This document shows positions 1-5,151 of a stretch of 6,090 nucleotides of DNA, one piece after another. The stretch spans positions 216,227 through 222,316 of the forward strand of contig CP070725.1 in the NCBI GenBank assembly GCA_020350845.1. Direction: 5' to 3'. The notes beneath the pieces are model-generated. The model was not told the origin of the DNA, did not search any database, and worked only from the letters and a program-made list of their open reading frames with translations. The DNA comes from Candidatus Bipolaricaulota bacterium (lineage in GTDB: Bacteria > Bipolaricaulota > Bipolaricaulia > UBA7950 > UBA9294). The position numbers were made by a program, and so were the translations under genes. Position 1 is the first letter of the stretch, and each line of letters opens with the position of its first letter.

Positions 1-225
1 ACGCTCGTCGGGCTCAATGTGCCCTTGCTCTTCTCCGGTGCGATCCTCACGGAGACGGTCTTCAACTGGCCGGGGATGGGACGGGCGATCCTCGATGCGA
101 TCCAACGCAATGATTTCAATGTCGCGATGGTCTCGCTGATGTTCATCTCGGTGCTGGTCCTGACGTTCAACCTGTTGGCCGATCTCGCGTACGCCCTTGC
201 CGATCCGCGGGTGCGCTATGCGTAG
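1..225 (+). CDS. ABC peptide transporter permease, OppB/DppB type (3' end only)
   Basis: Only the last 74 codons lie in the window; the frame is open to the left edge, so the start is missing. The segment has the C-terminal hallmarks of the OppB/DppB inner-membrane permease: [16 protein letters not shown], then a hydrophobic helix (about residues 43-62) and the ending LADPRVRYA. In this family the protein pairs with an OppC/DppC subunit to form the membrane channel of a binding-protein-dependent importer for oligopeptides, dipeptides or sometimes other solutes. The next gene is that partner and overlaps this one by 8 nt, the usual sign of a co-translated operon. The substrate cannot be read from this fragment. 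Confidence 0.93.
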   Translation, partial: TLVGLNVPLLFSGAILTETVFNWPGMGRAILDAIQRNDFNVAMVSLMFISVLVLTFNLLADLAYALADPRVRYA

Positions 226-1261
226 GAGGAAGCGCGGCGCAGACGCGGCCGTGCACGTGTCGCCGCGAGACGTGGCACGCCCTGTCGGCGAGTCCTACTG
301 GCGCGGCGCGTGGCGTCGCTTCCGCCGTCATCGCTTGGCGATGGCGGGCGGGGCGGTGCTGCTGGTCTTCGTTCTCGGGGCGATCCTCTCGCCGTGGATC
401 ACCCCGTACACCTTCTCGCGCCAGAACCGCAGCAACATGTTCACCTCGCCGAGCTTCTCGGTCCCTTCGGACCCGCAGCTCGTAGGGAGATGTGCACGCG
501 AACGCGTGCTCTTTTTTCGGTGCGGGATGCACCCGTTCGGGACCGACGATCTCGGGCGTGACATCTTCGCGCGGGTGCTCCATGGGGGACGGGTCTCGCT
601 GCTCGTGGGGTTCATCGCCGCCGCGATGTCTACCCTCCTCGGCGCCTTCATCGGGGCAGTCGCTGGCTACGTCGGAGGATTCGTGGACGCGGTGGCCGGT
701 CGCTTGATCGAGATCATGCTCTCGATTCCGCAGTTGGCGCTCCTGCTCATCCTCATGGGACTCCTGGCGGATCCCGACGTGCCCCTCAGCGCTGCGCTCA
801 GTGCAGCACTGGGCGACGCGAAGAGCATCGTGCTGATCATCGCGGTGATCGTCGTCTTCTCGTGGATGAGCACCGCGCGCCTCGTTCGCGGTCAGATCCT
901 CAGCCTCCGCGAGCGGGATTTCGTCGAGGCGGCACGCGGGATCGGTGCGAGTCGCGTCCGCGTCATCTTTCGGCACCTCATGCCCAACGTGGCATCGATC
1001 ATCATCGTCCAGGGGACGCTGATGACCGGGGAGGCGATCCTCATCGAATCCGGCTTGTCCTTCCTCGGATTCGGGATTCAGTCACCGGCCGTGTCGTGGG
1101 GGAACATGCTCGCGCGGGCCCAAGGCTTCCTCTACTACCCCAACGGGGTATACATCGCGCTCTTCCCCGGGCTGTTCATCTTCCTCACCGTGCTCTGTGT
1201 CAACTTCCTCGGCGACGGCCTGCGCGATGCCCTCGATCCACGCCACTACAGCGCGCTCTGA
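218..1261 (+). CDS. ABC peptide transporter permease, OppC/DppC type
   Basis: A 347-aa inner-membrane permease, the second channel subunit of a peptide-type ABC importer. After a basic cytoplasmic N-terminus (residues 1-40) comes TM1 (about 42-63), then a periplasmic loop ending in the family signature [11 protein letters not shown] (105-115). The BPD_transp_1 domain follows with helices near 126-150, 166-184, 203-220, 260-280 and 311-331. The EAA loop that docks the ATPase is [20 protein letters not shown] (237-256). The ending [12 protein letters not shown] is typical of OppC. I chose ATG 218, which overlaps the OppB stop codon; a TTG at 197 is also in frame but less likely. The Shine-Dalgarno is weak, so translation is probably coupled to oppB. 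The TM1-HPFGTDD loop is longer than in model OppC proteins and holds Cys92 and Cys102. No oppD/oppF ATPase gene follows; the ATPases must be upstream or elsewhere. Substrate unknown. Confidence 0.95.
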   Translation: MRRRKRGADAAVHVSPRDVARPVGESYWRGAWRRFRRHRLAMAGGAVLLVFVLGAILSPWITPYTFSRQNRSNMFTSPSFSVPSDPQLVGRCARERVLFFRCGMHPFGTDDLGRDIFARVLHGGRVSLLVGFIAAAMSTLLGAFIGAVAGYVGGFVDAVAGRLIEIMLSIPQLALLLILMGLLADPDVPLSAALSAALGDAKSIVLIIAVIVVFSWMSTARLVRGQILSLRERDFVEAARGIGASRVRVIFRHLMPNVASIIIVQGTLMTGEAILIESGLSFLGFGIQSPAVSWGNMLARAQGFLYYPNGVYIALFPGLFIFLTVLCVNFLGDGLRDALDPRHYSAL

Positions 1262-1325
1262 GACGAGTGTCGCCGCTCCGCACACGAGACGGGAGTCGCG
1301 CTCATCCGAGTCTGAGACCTGACGA

Positions 1326-1356
1326 GGGCTCCCCACGCACCGAGCGTGGGGAGCCC
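1326..1356. terminator. Perfect 13-bp hairpin between convergent genes
   Basis: GGGCTCCCCACGC (1326-1338) and GCGTGGGGAGCCC (1344-1356) pair perfectly around a 5-nt loop. The hairpin lies between the oppC stop (1261) and the stop of the convergent protease gene (1385), so it can serve both strands. Neither side has a clear T-run, so it may need Rho or act mainly as a stable 3' end. Confidence 0.7.
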
Positions 1357-1384
1357 GTCCTATGCTTCGGGAGGCGCAGAGCGC

Positions 1385-3061
1385 CTAGTCCGGCCGCGTG
1401 CAGCGGCAGGCAGCCACAAACGGCCCCTCTCGATCGGGGCCGCCGTCGTAGTCGAGCTGGGTGATGAAGCTCCCTGCCGGGCACCATGCGCGGAGGGCGT
1501 TGTGGCTCTCGAAAATGCCGACGGAGAACCAGTATGACTCGCCCCAGGATTGGAGCGCGGCATCCTGCATCCTGCAGCAGTCCGCCTGCCCGACGATCGG
1601 CCCGTTTCCAGGGCCGGCTGCTCCGTAGCCGTCCATGTCGAGCTGCCTTACGAAGTAGCCGCTGGGGCACCAGCTGCCCTGGTTCGTGAAGTGCGTCTTG
1701 TTGTAGCCGACTGGTTGCCAGGCGCTTGTTCCCCACGCCGTTGCCTGCGATGCGCAAGGGCGGCAGCAGCGCACGCGTCCGACGATCGGGGAGTTGCCCG
1801 CGGCATACGACGCCGGCGCATTGTCGAGGTCGAGCTGCGTCGGATAGGTGCCCGCGGGGCACCACGCGCCCTGGTTCGTGAAGTGGCTCTTGTTGTAGCC
1901 CACGTTCACCCACGAGCAGGAGCACCAGCCGGCGCTCGTCGACATCGCGAGCGCGGGGGTGTTCTCTGCGAAGTACTCCAGAGAGTCGGCGTTATGGATC
2001 GCCTTCCCGGGGCTGCTCGATGCGAGGCTCTGACAGCCGCTCTGCCCGTATTGATGGTCCTTCGTTCCCGCCACTTCGTGCGAGATCTCATGAAGGATGG
2101 TCCCTGCCTGGGAATCGGTCCCCAGCTTCGGGCGGCCCCAGAAGACACTGCACAGGAAGACCTCCAGCTTCCCTCCAGGGGACACGAACGCGTACCAGCC
2201 GGGCTTGCACGACGTGCTGTGGCAGACAAACGCGATCTCCTCGTTGATGAGGCCGTCCGCGATGTCCTCGAAGTGATCGATGACCGTGCTGTACCTCGAC
2301 GCGTTGTACGCCCCAAGCCATGTGGTATAGCGTGTTGCGCTGGCGCGGTCACCGGTCGGGGTGCTGTTGAGCATTCCCAGTGCGTTGAGGCCGATGTCCT
2401 GGGCGGCCCACAGCGCCCAGCGGATCGTGTCCTGTTCGCTTGCCGACGCGCCGGTGACAGAGCCGATCTTCGGTGACGGAGGCTCCCTGCCTCCTTCCAC
2501 GAAGATCTCAATCAGGTTCGACTCGACGTACGCTGCCCGAGGATCGGGCTCCATGACCAGTTCCTCCGGTCCGACATCGAACCCGTAGTCGAGGATGGAG
2601 CTCTGGATCTGCACGGTATAGCGCCCCTCGGCGATGAACTCGTACGCGAGGCCGAGGTCGACGAGGACCTCGACACACTCCCCGGGCGGAAGAACGATGT
2701 ATTCCTCCACCGCCTCGGGAAGCTCGGGCAGCTCCCGCTTCACCAGGATCCCACGATACGGCGCGATCACGTCGCCCTCGTGTCGGACCACGAACATGTC
2801 GCTGTAGAAGCCCTCGAGCGGTGTCAGCCACTTGAGGAACGTCAGCGGCCGCTCACCTCGATTACAGAACATGCAGACGATATGAAGAGGCTCCTCGTTG
2901 GCGTATCCGTCCCGGGTCGGCTCGATGATCACCTCGAGGCCCTCGATCTCGCTCACCTGCCCGAGGCAGGGCAATGCGAAGCAGAGGGCCAGAACGATGC
3001 CCAAGGCCAGCAGGCTGCGTGGGCCGGGCCAACGCTCGCCTCTGTAGACTACAGAACGCAT
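1385..3061 (-). CDS. Secreted M35 (aspzincin) metallopeptidase, probably lysine-directed, with three C-terminal Cys/Trp repeats
   Basis: A 558-aa extracellular zinc protease. Residues 1-34 form a signal peptide: Arg-rich start, hydrophobic core LLALGIVLALCFALP, likely cut after CLG34. Residues about 40-190 match the beta-rich N-terminal domain of bacterial M35 enzymes (RPLTFLKWLTPLEG at 71-84, YRGILVKRE at 102-110). The catalytic domain (about 200-370) has HEISH (324-328) and GTKDHQYG (332-339): His324, His328 and Asp335 should bind zinc, Glu325 acts as general base and Tyr338 helps. Asp359 and Glu362, in the stretch NADSLEYFAEN, align without gaps from the zinc Asp with Asp154/Glu157 of Grifola frondosa peptidyl-Lys metalloendopeptidase (numbering from memory), so cleavage before Lys is inferred. 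Residues 379-556 are three repeats that I do not recognise as a named domain. Start ATG 3061 follows a strong AAGGAGGA site. The family is certain; specificity is inferred. Confidence 0.93.
   Translation of the reverse strand: MRSVVYRGERWPGPRSLLALGIVLALCFALPCLGQVSEIEGLEVIIEPTRDGYANEEPLHIVCMFCNRGERPLTFLKWLTPLEGFYSDMFVVRHEGDVIAPYRGILVKRELPELPEAVEEYIVLPPGECVEVLVDLGLAYEFIAEGRYTVQIQSSILDYGFDVGPEELVMEPDPRAAYVESNLIEIFVEGGREPPSPKIGSVTGASASEQDTIRWALWAAQDIGLNALGMLNSTPTGDRASATRYTTWLGAYNASRYSTVIDHFEDIADGLINEEIAFVCHSTSCKPGWYAFVSPGGKLEVFLCSVFWGRPKLGTDSQAGTILHEISHEVAGTKDHQYGQSGCQSLASSSPGKAIHNADSLEYFAENTPALAMSTSAGWCSCSWVNVGYNKSHFTNQGAWCPAGTYPTQLDLDNAPASYAAGNSPIVGRVRCCRPCASQATAWGTSAWQPVGYNKTHFTNQGSWCPSGYFVRQLDMDGYGAAGPGNGPIVGQADCCRMQDAALQSWGESYWFSVGIFESHNALRAWCPAGSFITQLDYDGGPDREGPFVAACRCTRPD
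1400..1927 (-). repeat. Three tandem Cys/Trp-rich protein repeats in the protease C-terminus
   Basis: The protease's residues 379-434, 443-497 and 506-554 are three copies of one unit. Each runs: Trp-rich start, VG(Y/I) plus about seven residues, (A/S)WCP(A/S)G, QLD(L/M/Y)D, a variable Gly/Pro stretch, P(I/F)V, and a Cys pair (RCCR, DCCR, or ACRC in copy 3). Copies 1 and 2 share VGYNK(S/T)HFTNQG and are close even in DNA: 1869-1900 and 1677-1708 are identical at 30 of 32 bases. Copy 3 is more diverged. The paired Cys suggest disulfide-held extracellular modules, perhaps for binding substrate, polysaccharide or the cell surface; that role is inference. Confidence 0.85.
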
Positions 3062-3066
3062 GGTTC

Positions 3067-3074
3067 TCCTCCTT
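3067..3074 (-). promoter_or_regulatory. Strong ribosome binding site of the M35 protease
   Basis: On the minus strand AAGGAGGA sits 5 nt before ATG 3061 (AAGGAGGAGAACCATG). It is the strongest Shine-Dalgarno in the window and fixes the start, giving a normal signal peptide. Confidence 0.85.
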
Positions 3075-3210
3075 CGACAAGCCTCCGGCGCTCTTCGCCC
3101 GCCTTCTCCATGGGTCGGCCGCCTGCTTGTCGTCCTTCCCCATGGGTTTCCTTCGACCGGGATTCGGGTGGCTTCTCCGTCGTCACCTCCATTTCACGTT
3201 GAGTCTATGC

Positions 3211-3240
3211 ATCGTAGGGGGGATGTGTGTTCGACGTCAA
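3211..3240 (-). promoter_or_regulatory. Candidate sigma70-type promoter for the M35 protease
   Basis: On the minus strand TTGACG (3240-3235) and TACGAT (3216-3211) are separated by 18 nt. Transcription would begin near 3204, leaving a leader of about 140 nt before ATG 3061. The -35 box matches consensus at five of six bases. No transcript evidence; chance matches are possible in a spacer of this size. Confidence 0.45.
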
Positions 3241-3336
3241 TCCGCTCGCTCGTCTCTCGGTTCGCGCAACTGTCCGGATCGCTCATCGCGGCGTGCGGTG
3301 ATGCTTCCGCCTCCGGTGTAGACGGGCCGAAAGCAA

Positions 3337-3358
3337 CAGGGCGCCCGGAGGCGCCCTG
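3337..3358. terminator. 9-bp GC hairpin, possible minus-strand terminator
   Basis: CAGGGCGCC (3337-3345) pairs perfectly with GGCGCCCTG (3350-3358) around a 4-nt loop. On the minus strand it is followed by TTGCTTT, a weak T-rich tail, so it could stop minus-strand transcripts coming from the right and insulate the protease promoter. On the plus strand the tail is GC-rich. Terminator function is inferred from shape only. Confidence 0.4.
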
Positions 3359-3448
3359 CGGAGGTCGGCTTGCGGGCGGATGGGAGGTAGGAGGTAGCTA
3401 TCCACCCGTCAGCCGATCTACCCCCACGATGCGATATGGTTTCAACGT

Positions 3449-3520
3449 CGGGGACACATACCTTATTTCCTCGTGGACTTCACCCCGCCGGCCCACGAGG
3501 AAATAAGGTATGTGTCCCCG
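3449..3520. repeat. Perfect 28-bp inverted repeat, REP/MITE-like element
   Basis: The arms 3449-3476 and 3493-3520 are exact reverse complements over 28 bp, with a 16-nt loop (3477-3492). The outer end is CGGGGACACATACC and the inner part CTTATTTCCTCGTGG; this AT-containing block stands out from the GC-rich surroundings. No T-run follows, and the length and perfection exceed those of normal terminators. Foldback elements whose stems begin with GGAC/GTAG-like tetranucleotides are moved by REP-associated tyrosine transposases (RAYT, Y1_Tnp family); the GGGGACA end recalls these, from memory only. No transposase gene and no clear target duplication are in the window. Confidence 0.8.
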
Positions 3521-3633
3521 GATCGCACTCACAGCGTGCACACATCCGTGCCATGGAGACTCCACAGGGGTTGTGCATGCTTTCGATGCGAGTACGAGAG
3601 CTCGTGACGTAGTACCTCCTACGTAGTGACTGA

Positions 3634-3670
3634 GTGCGGAGCCTGGCGCAGGCTCCGCACCTTTCTTTCC
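3634..3670 (+). terminator. Intrinsic terminator-like hairpin, plus strand
   Basis: GTGCGGAGCCTG (3634-3645) pairs perfectly with CAGGCTCCGCAC (3649-3660) around the 3-nt loop GCG, followed on the plus strand by CTTTCTTT. This polarity fits a rightward transcript, yet no plus-strand gene lies upstream in the spacer. On the minus strand no T-run follows, but the fold could still form the 3' end of the minus-strand gene that stops at 3680. Confidence 0.6.
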
Positions 3671-3679
3671 CGTACGTTG

Positions 3680-4042
3680 CTAGACCGGATCCTCGTCGCT
3701 CTCGATGAGGACACCCTCCAACATCCAGCGGGAATCCTTTGGATCGAGCTGCAGTTCGAACCGATCAGTGCCCGCGCGCACGCGGTAGCAGAGGCTCGAC
3801 CGGGACGCCCCGCCGACCCTGCGAGCGAACTCCGAGCCTCGTGTCCATCGCGAGCTGAAGTGGCCGTAGCTTCGCGGCTCCTCGGCAGGCGAAGAAGGGG
3901 ACGGTGTGCAGCGGCGAACGGACTCGATCCCGGTGATGTCATAGCGCTGTCGTCGCCAGCGGAAGGCCTCGAGGATCGGGTAGCGCCCGCTCGTCGTGAA
4001 GGTTACGAGGGCGTCGACAGGTTCGTGGATCGGCTGAAACAT
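3680..4042 (-). CDS. Small conserved-type protein, possibly DUF6504-like (120 aa)
   Basis: A 120-aa soluble protein with no signal peptide or membrane segment. It has the block FRWRRQRYDITGIESV (27-42), a Ser/Pro-rich stretch (about 47-57), then YRVRAGTDRFELQLDPKDSR followed by WMLEGV (86-111). A 'WRxRxY.(I/V)' strand followed by 'YRV...YEL..D...W.L' is the pattern I associate with DUF6504-type proteins, whose function is unknown; this match is from memory. I chose ATG 4042: the open frame continues upstream to 4216, but that part (Arg-rich, Pro/Gly) overlaps the divergent promoter and does not look like protein. No Shine-Dalgarno precedes the ATG, and the predicted transcription start lies only 3-4 nt before it, so the mRNA may be leaderless. 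It diverges from the TIM barrel gene at 4180. Confidence 0.65.
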   Translation of the reverse strand: MFQPIHEPVDALVTFTTSGRYPILEAFRWRRQRYDITGIESVRRCTPSPSSPAEEPRSYGHFSSRWTRGSEFARRVGGASRSSLCYRVRAGTDRFELQLDPKDSRWMLEGVLIESDEDPV

Positions 4043-4047
4043 GGCCC

Positions 4048-4067
4048 GTTCAGCGTATCCGCTGAAC
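4048..4067. promoter_or_regulatory. 8+8 dyad, candidate operator over a -10 box
   Basis: GTTCAGCG (4048-4055), TATC, CGCTGAAC (4060-4067): a perfect 8-bp dyad with a 4-nt centre. It covers the putative -10 box (4052-4057) of the minus-strand gene and lies 5 nt before its ATG. That is where a dimeric repressor would block transcription. A stem-loop in RNA is the alternative, but the predicted start would leave the dyad untranscribed. Confidence 0.5.
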
Positions 4068-4080
4068 GAAACCTTCGCAA
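4052..4080 (-). promoter_or_regulatory. Candidate promoter of the 120-aa protein gene
   Basis: On the minus strand TTGCGA (4080-4075) and TACGCT (4057-4052) are spaced by 17 nt. The expected start is near 4045, almost at ATG 4042, which would explain the missing Shine-Dalgarno. Not verified by transcript data. Confidence 0.4.
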
Positions 4081-4116
4081 CCCCTCCCAGGCGCGATCCC
4101 ACCCTACACAGGCGGT

Positions 4117-4145
4117 TTGGTGGTCCCTGTCGACCGGGATACGAT
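4117..4145 (+). promoter_or_regulatory. Candidate promoter of the TIM barrel gene
   Basis: TTGGTG (4117-4122) and TACGAT (4140-4145) are spaced by 17 nt; the -10 box equals that proposed for the protease gene. A start near 4152 gives a leader of about 28 nt containing the GGAGG site, in agreement with translation from TTG 4180 and not from the ATG at 4144, which would lie inside the -10 box. Confidence 0.4.
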
Positions 4146-4167
4146 GCAAGGCGCATACGCATCGCGT

Positions 4168-4175
4168 GGAGGTGA
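4168..4175 (+). promoter_or_regulatory. Ribosome binding site that decides a TTG start
   Basis: GGAGGTGA (4168-4175) stands 4 nt before TTG 4180, with 7 nt between the GGAGG core and the start. The in-frame ATG 4144 and TTG 4117 have no comparable site. Confidence 0.65.
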
Positions 4176-4179
4176 CGCA

Positions 4180-4953
4180 TTGGAGGCATTCCTTCTCTGC
4201 GACAGCACAGATCCACAGTCAGTGCTTCCGCGATGTCGCGCGGAGGGGTTCGGGATTGAGGTTCAGGCGTTCTACCATCCCGCAGCGCTGGCTGATTCCA
4301 ACCTCGTCGATGCGACCGCGGAAGCGATTGAGGGTGTTACGCCGCTGTCTGTGCACGGTCCGTTTGGGGACCTTTGCCCGGGGAGCTTCGACCCGATGGT
4401 CCGTGATCTCGCCCGACTGCGGCTCGAGCGTGCGCACGAAGTCGCCGTCCGACTCGATGCCGAGCACATCGTGCTCCATCACGGGTACGTCCCACACACG
4501 TCGCCGCCCTCGGGTTGGATCCCGCGCTCGCGCGACTTCTGGAGAGCACTTCTCGACAGAGTCACCGCGAAGATGCGCGTCCATCTTGAGAATCTGCTCG
4601 AGATCGATCCGGAGATGATTGCCGCAGTCGTCGATGAGGTCGACCGCCCGAACCTCGACATCGCGTTGGACATAGGGCACGCGCATTGCCGATCCCGCGG
4701 CTCCGTCCTTGACTGGATCGAGGCTCTGGGGGCACGGATCGGCTACGTGCACCTGCACGACAACTGCGGGAAGGAGGACGAGCACCTCGCGCTCGGAGCG
4801 GGCACGATCCCTCTACCGGAGGTCTGCGCCGCGCTGGAGGAGCGTGCGCCCAGGGCTCTGTGGGCCCTCGAGGTGGCAGCAGACGATGTCGAACCTTCGC
4901 TCGGGGTTCTTTCCGGCTGCGGAGTGCAGGTCGAGCAAGCCTTGCCCCAATGA
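4180..4953 (+). CDS. Sugar phosphate isomerase/epimerase family protein (xylose isomerase-like TIM barrel)
   Basis: A 257-aa cytosolic protein of the AP_endonuc_2/xylose isomerase-like TIM barrel superfamily, whose members are metal-dependent isomerases, epimerases or endonucleases. From the TTG start, strand 1 is EAFLLCDST (2-10). Then come GFGIEVQAF (23-31), LSVHGPFGDLCP (56-67), HIVLHHGYVP (96-105), RVHLENLLEIDPEMI (133-147), LDIALDIGHAH (159-169), IGYVHLHDNCGKEDEHLALG (187-206), GTIPLPEV (208-215) and ALEVA (229-233). Likely metal ligands are Glu137, Asp164 and/or His167, His191 or His193, and Glu231. The HGPFGDL, HHGYVP and DEHLALGAGTIP pattern is that of the subgroup annotated 'TIM barrel protein'; no substrate is assigned to it. 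TTG 4180 has a perfect GGAGG site and puts strand 1 at the N-terminus; ATG 4144 would add 12 residues. It is divergent from the 120-aa protein gene and convergent with the next gene pair. Confidence 0.88.
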   Translation: MEAFLLCDSTDPQSVLPRCRAEGFGIEVQAFYHPAALADSNLVDATAEAIEGVTPLSVHGPFGDLCPGSFDPMVRDLARLRLERAHEVAVRLDAEHIVLHHGYVPHTSPPSGWIPRSRDFWRALLDRVTAKMRVHLENLLEIDPEMIAAVVDEVDRPNLDIALDIGHAHCRSRGSVLDWIEALGARIGYVHLHDNCGKEDEHLALGAGTIPLPEVCAALEERAPRALWALEVAADDVEPSLGVLSGCGVQVEQALPQ

Positions 4954-5047
4954 GCACCGGATCCGGACTCATGGGTCCGCGCTCGCGACGATGTCGTCAC
5001 TCTGGGGGCAGTGGGACCTCGTCTTCCTGACACACCCGATGGCCTCG

Positions 5048-5140
5048 CTACTGTGCGAGGGGGCAGGTCCCGAGGCAGCCGGCGACAGCCGCGAGAACAG
5101 CGGCACCGGCGAGAAGTAGCAACACGAATCGTGCCTTCAT
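5048..5140 (-). CDS. Tiny predicted lipoprotein (30 aa)
   Basis: A 30-codon ORF on the minus strand that starts with ATG 5140, 11 nt after the stop of the preceding gene. It reads Met-Lys-Ala-Arg, a hydrophobic core FVLLLLAGAAVLAAVAG (5-21), then Cys22: a textbook lipoprotein signal peptide with lipobox VAGC. The mature part is only nine residues, CLGTCPLAQ, with a second Cys. Tight spacing suggests an operon with the upstream gene. The Shine-Dalgarno is poor (GTAGAAG), so translation may depend on coupling. Frames behind the stop show no obvious continuation, though a frameshifted longer lipoprotein cannot be excluded. I do not recognise a family. Small lipoproteins of this kind are often missed by gene finders. 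Confidence 0.5.
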   Translation of the reverse strand: MKARFVLLLLAGAAVLAAVAGCLGTCPLAQ

Positions 5141-5151
5141 GATCGGGACTT

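Larger units (their letters stand above)
3062..3679. other. Gene-poor spacer with promoter, hairpins and an inverted-repeat element
   Basis: About 620 bp lies between the protease start and the stop of the next minus-strand gene. Open frames here lack ribosome sites and recognisable protein features. What it holds, left to right: protease leader and promoter (3062-3240), unassigned sequence (3241-3336), a 9-bp hairpin (3337-3358), unassigned sequence with a purine-rich stretch GGGAGGTAGGAGG (3382-3394), a 28-bp inverted repeat (3449-3520), unassigned sequence (3521-3606) with a small dyad ACGTAG/CTACGT (3607-3624), and a terminator-like hairpin (3634-3670). Confidence 0.6.

Noticed and set aside
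167..976. 269-aa open frame on the minus strand
   Set aside because: A high-GC shadow of the oppC gene; extreme Arg/His/Glu content and no motifs.
1550..2476. 308-aa open frame on the plus strand
   Set aside because: It lies opposite the protease gene, is Arg/Ala/Val-rich without recognisable motifs, and the minus-strand frame has signal peptide, zinc site and a strong ribosome site.
3060..3506. 148-aa open frame on the plus strand over the spacer
   Set aside because: No ribosome site, low-complexity Pro/Ser/Arg sequence, and it spans the protease promoter, a hairpin and the inverted repeat.
3553..3612. 19-codon plus-strand ORF (METPQGLCMLSMRVRELVT) before the orphan terminator
   Set aside because: No ribosome site and length within chance expectation; its likeness to the start of some CBS-domain proteins is too short to mean anything.
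4043..4216. Upstream extension of the 120-aa gene by 58 codons
   Set aside because: It would cover the divergent promoter and the start of the TIM barrel gene; the added sequence is basic and featureless, and ATG 4042 gives a protein that begins plausibly.
3626..4618. 330-aa open frame on the plus strand
   Set aside because: It starts inside a terminator-like hairpin and crosses the 120-aa gene, the divergent promoter and the TIM barrel gene in the wrong frame; the sequence is Arg/Ser-rich with no domain.
4964..4979. Small stem CGGACT/GGTCCG between convergent genes as a terminator
   Set aside because: Only six pairs including a G-T wobble, a 4-nt loop and no T-run on either strand; too weak to call.
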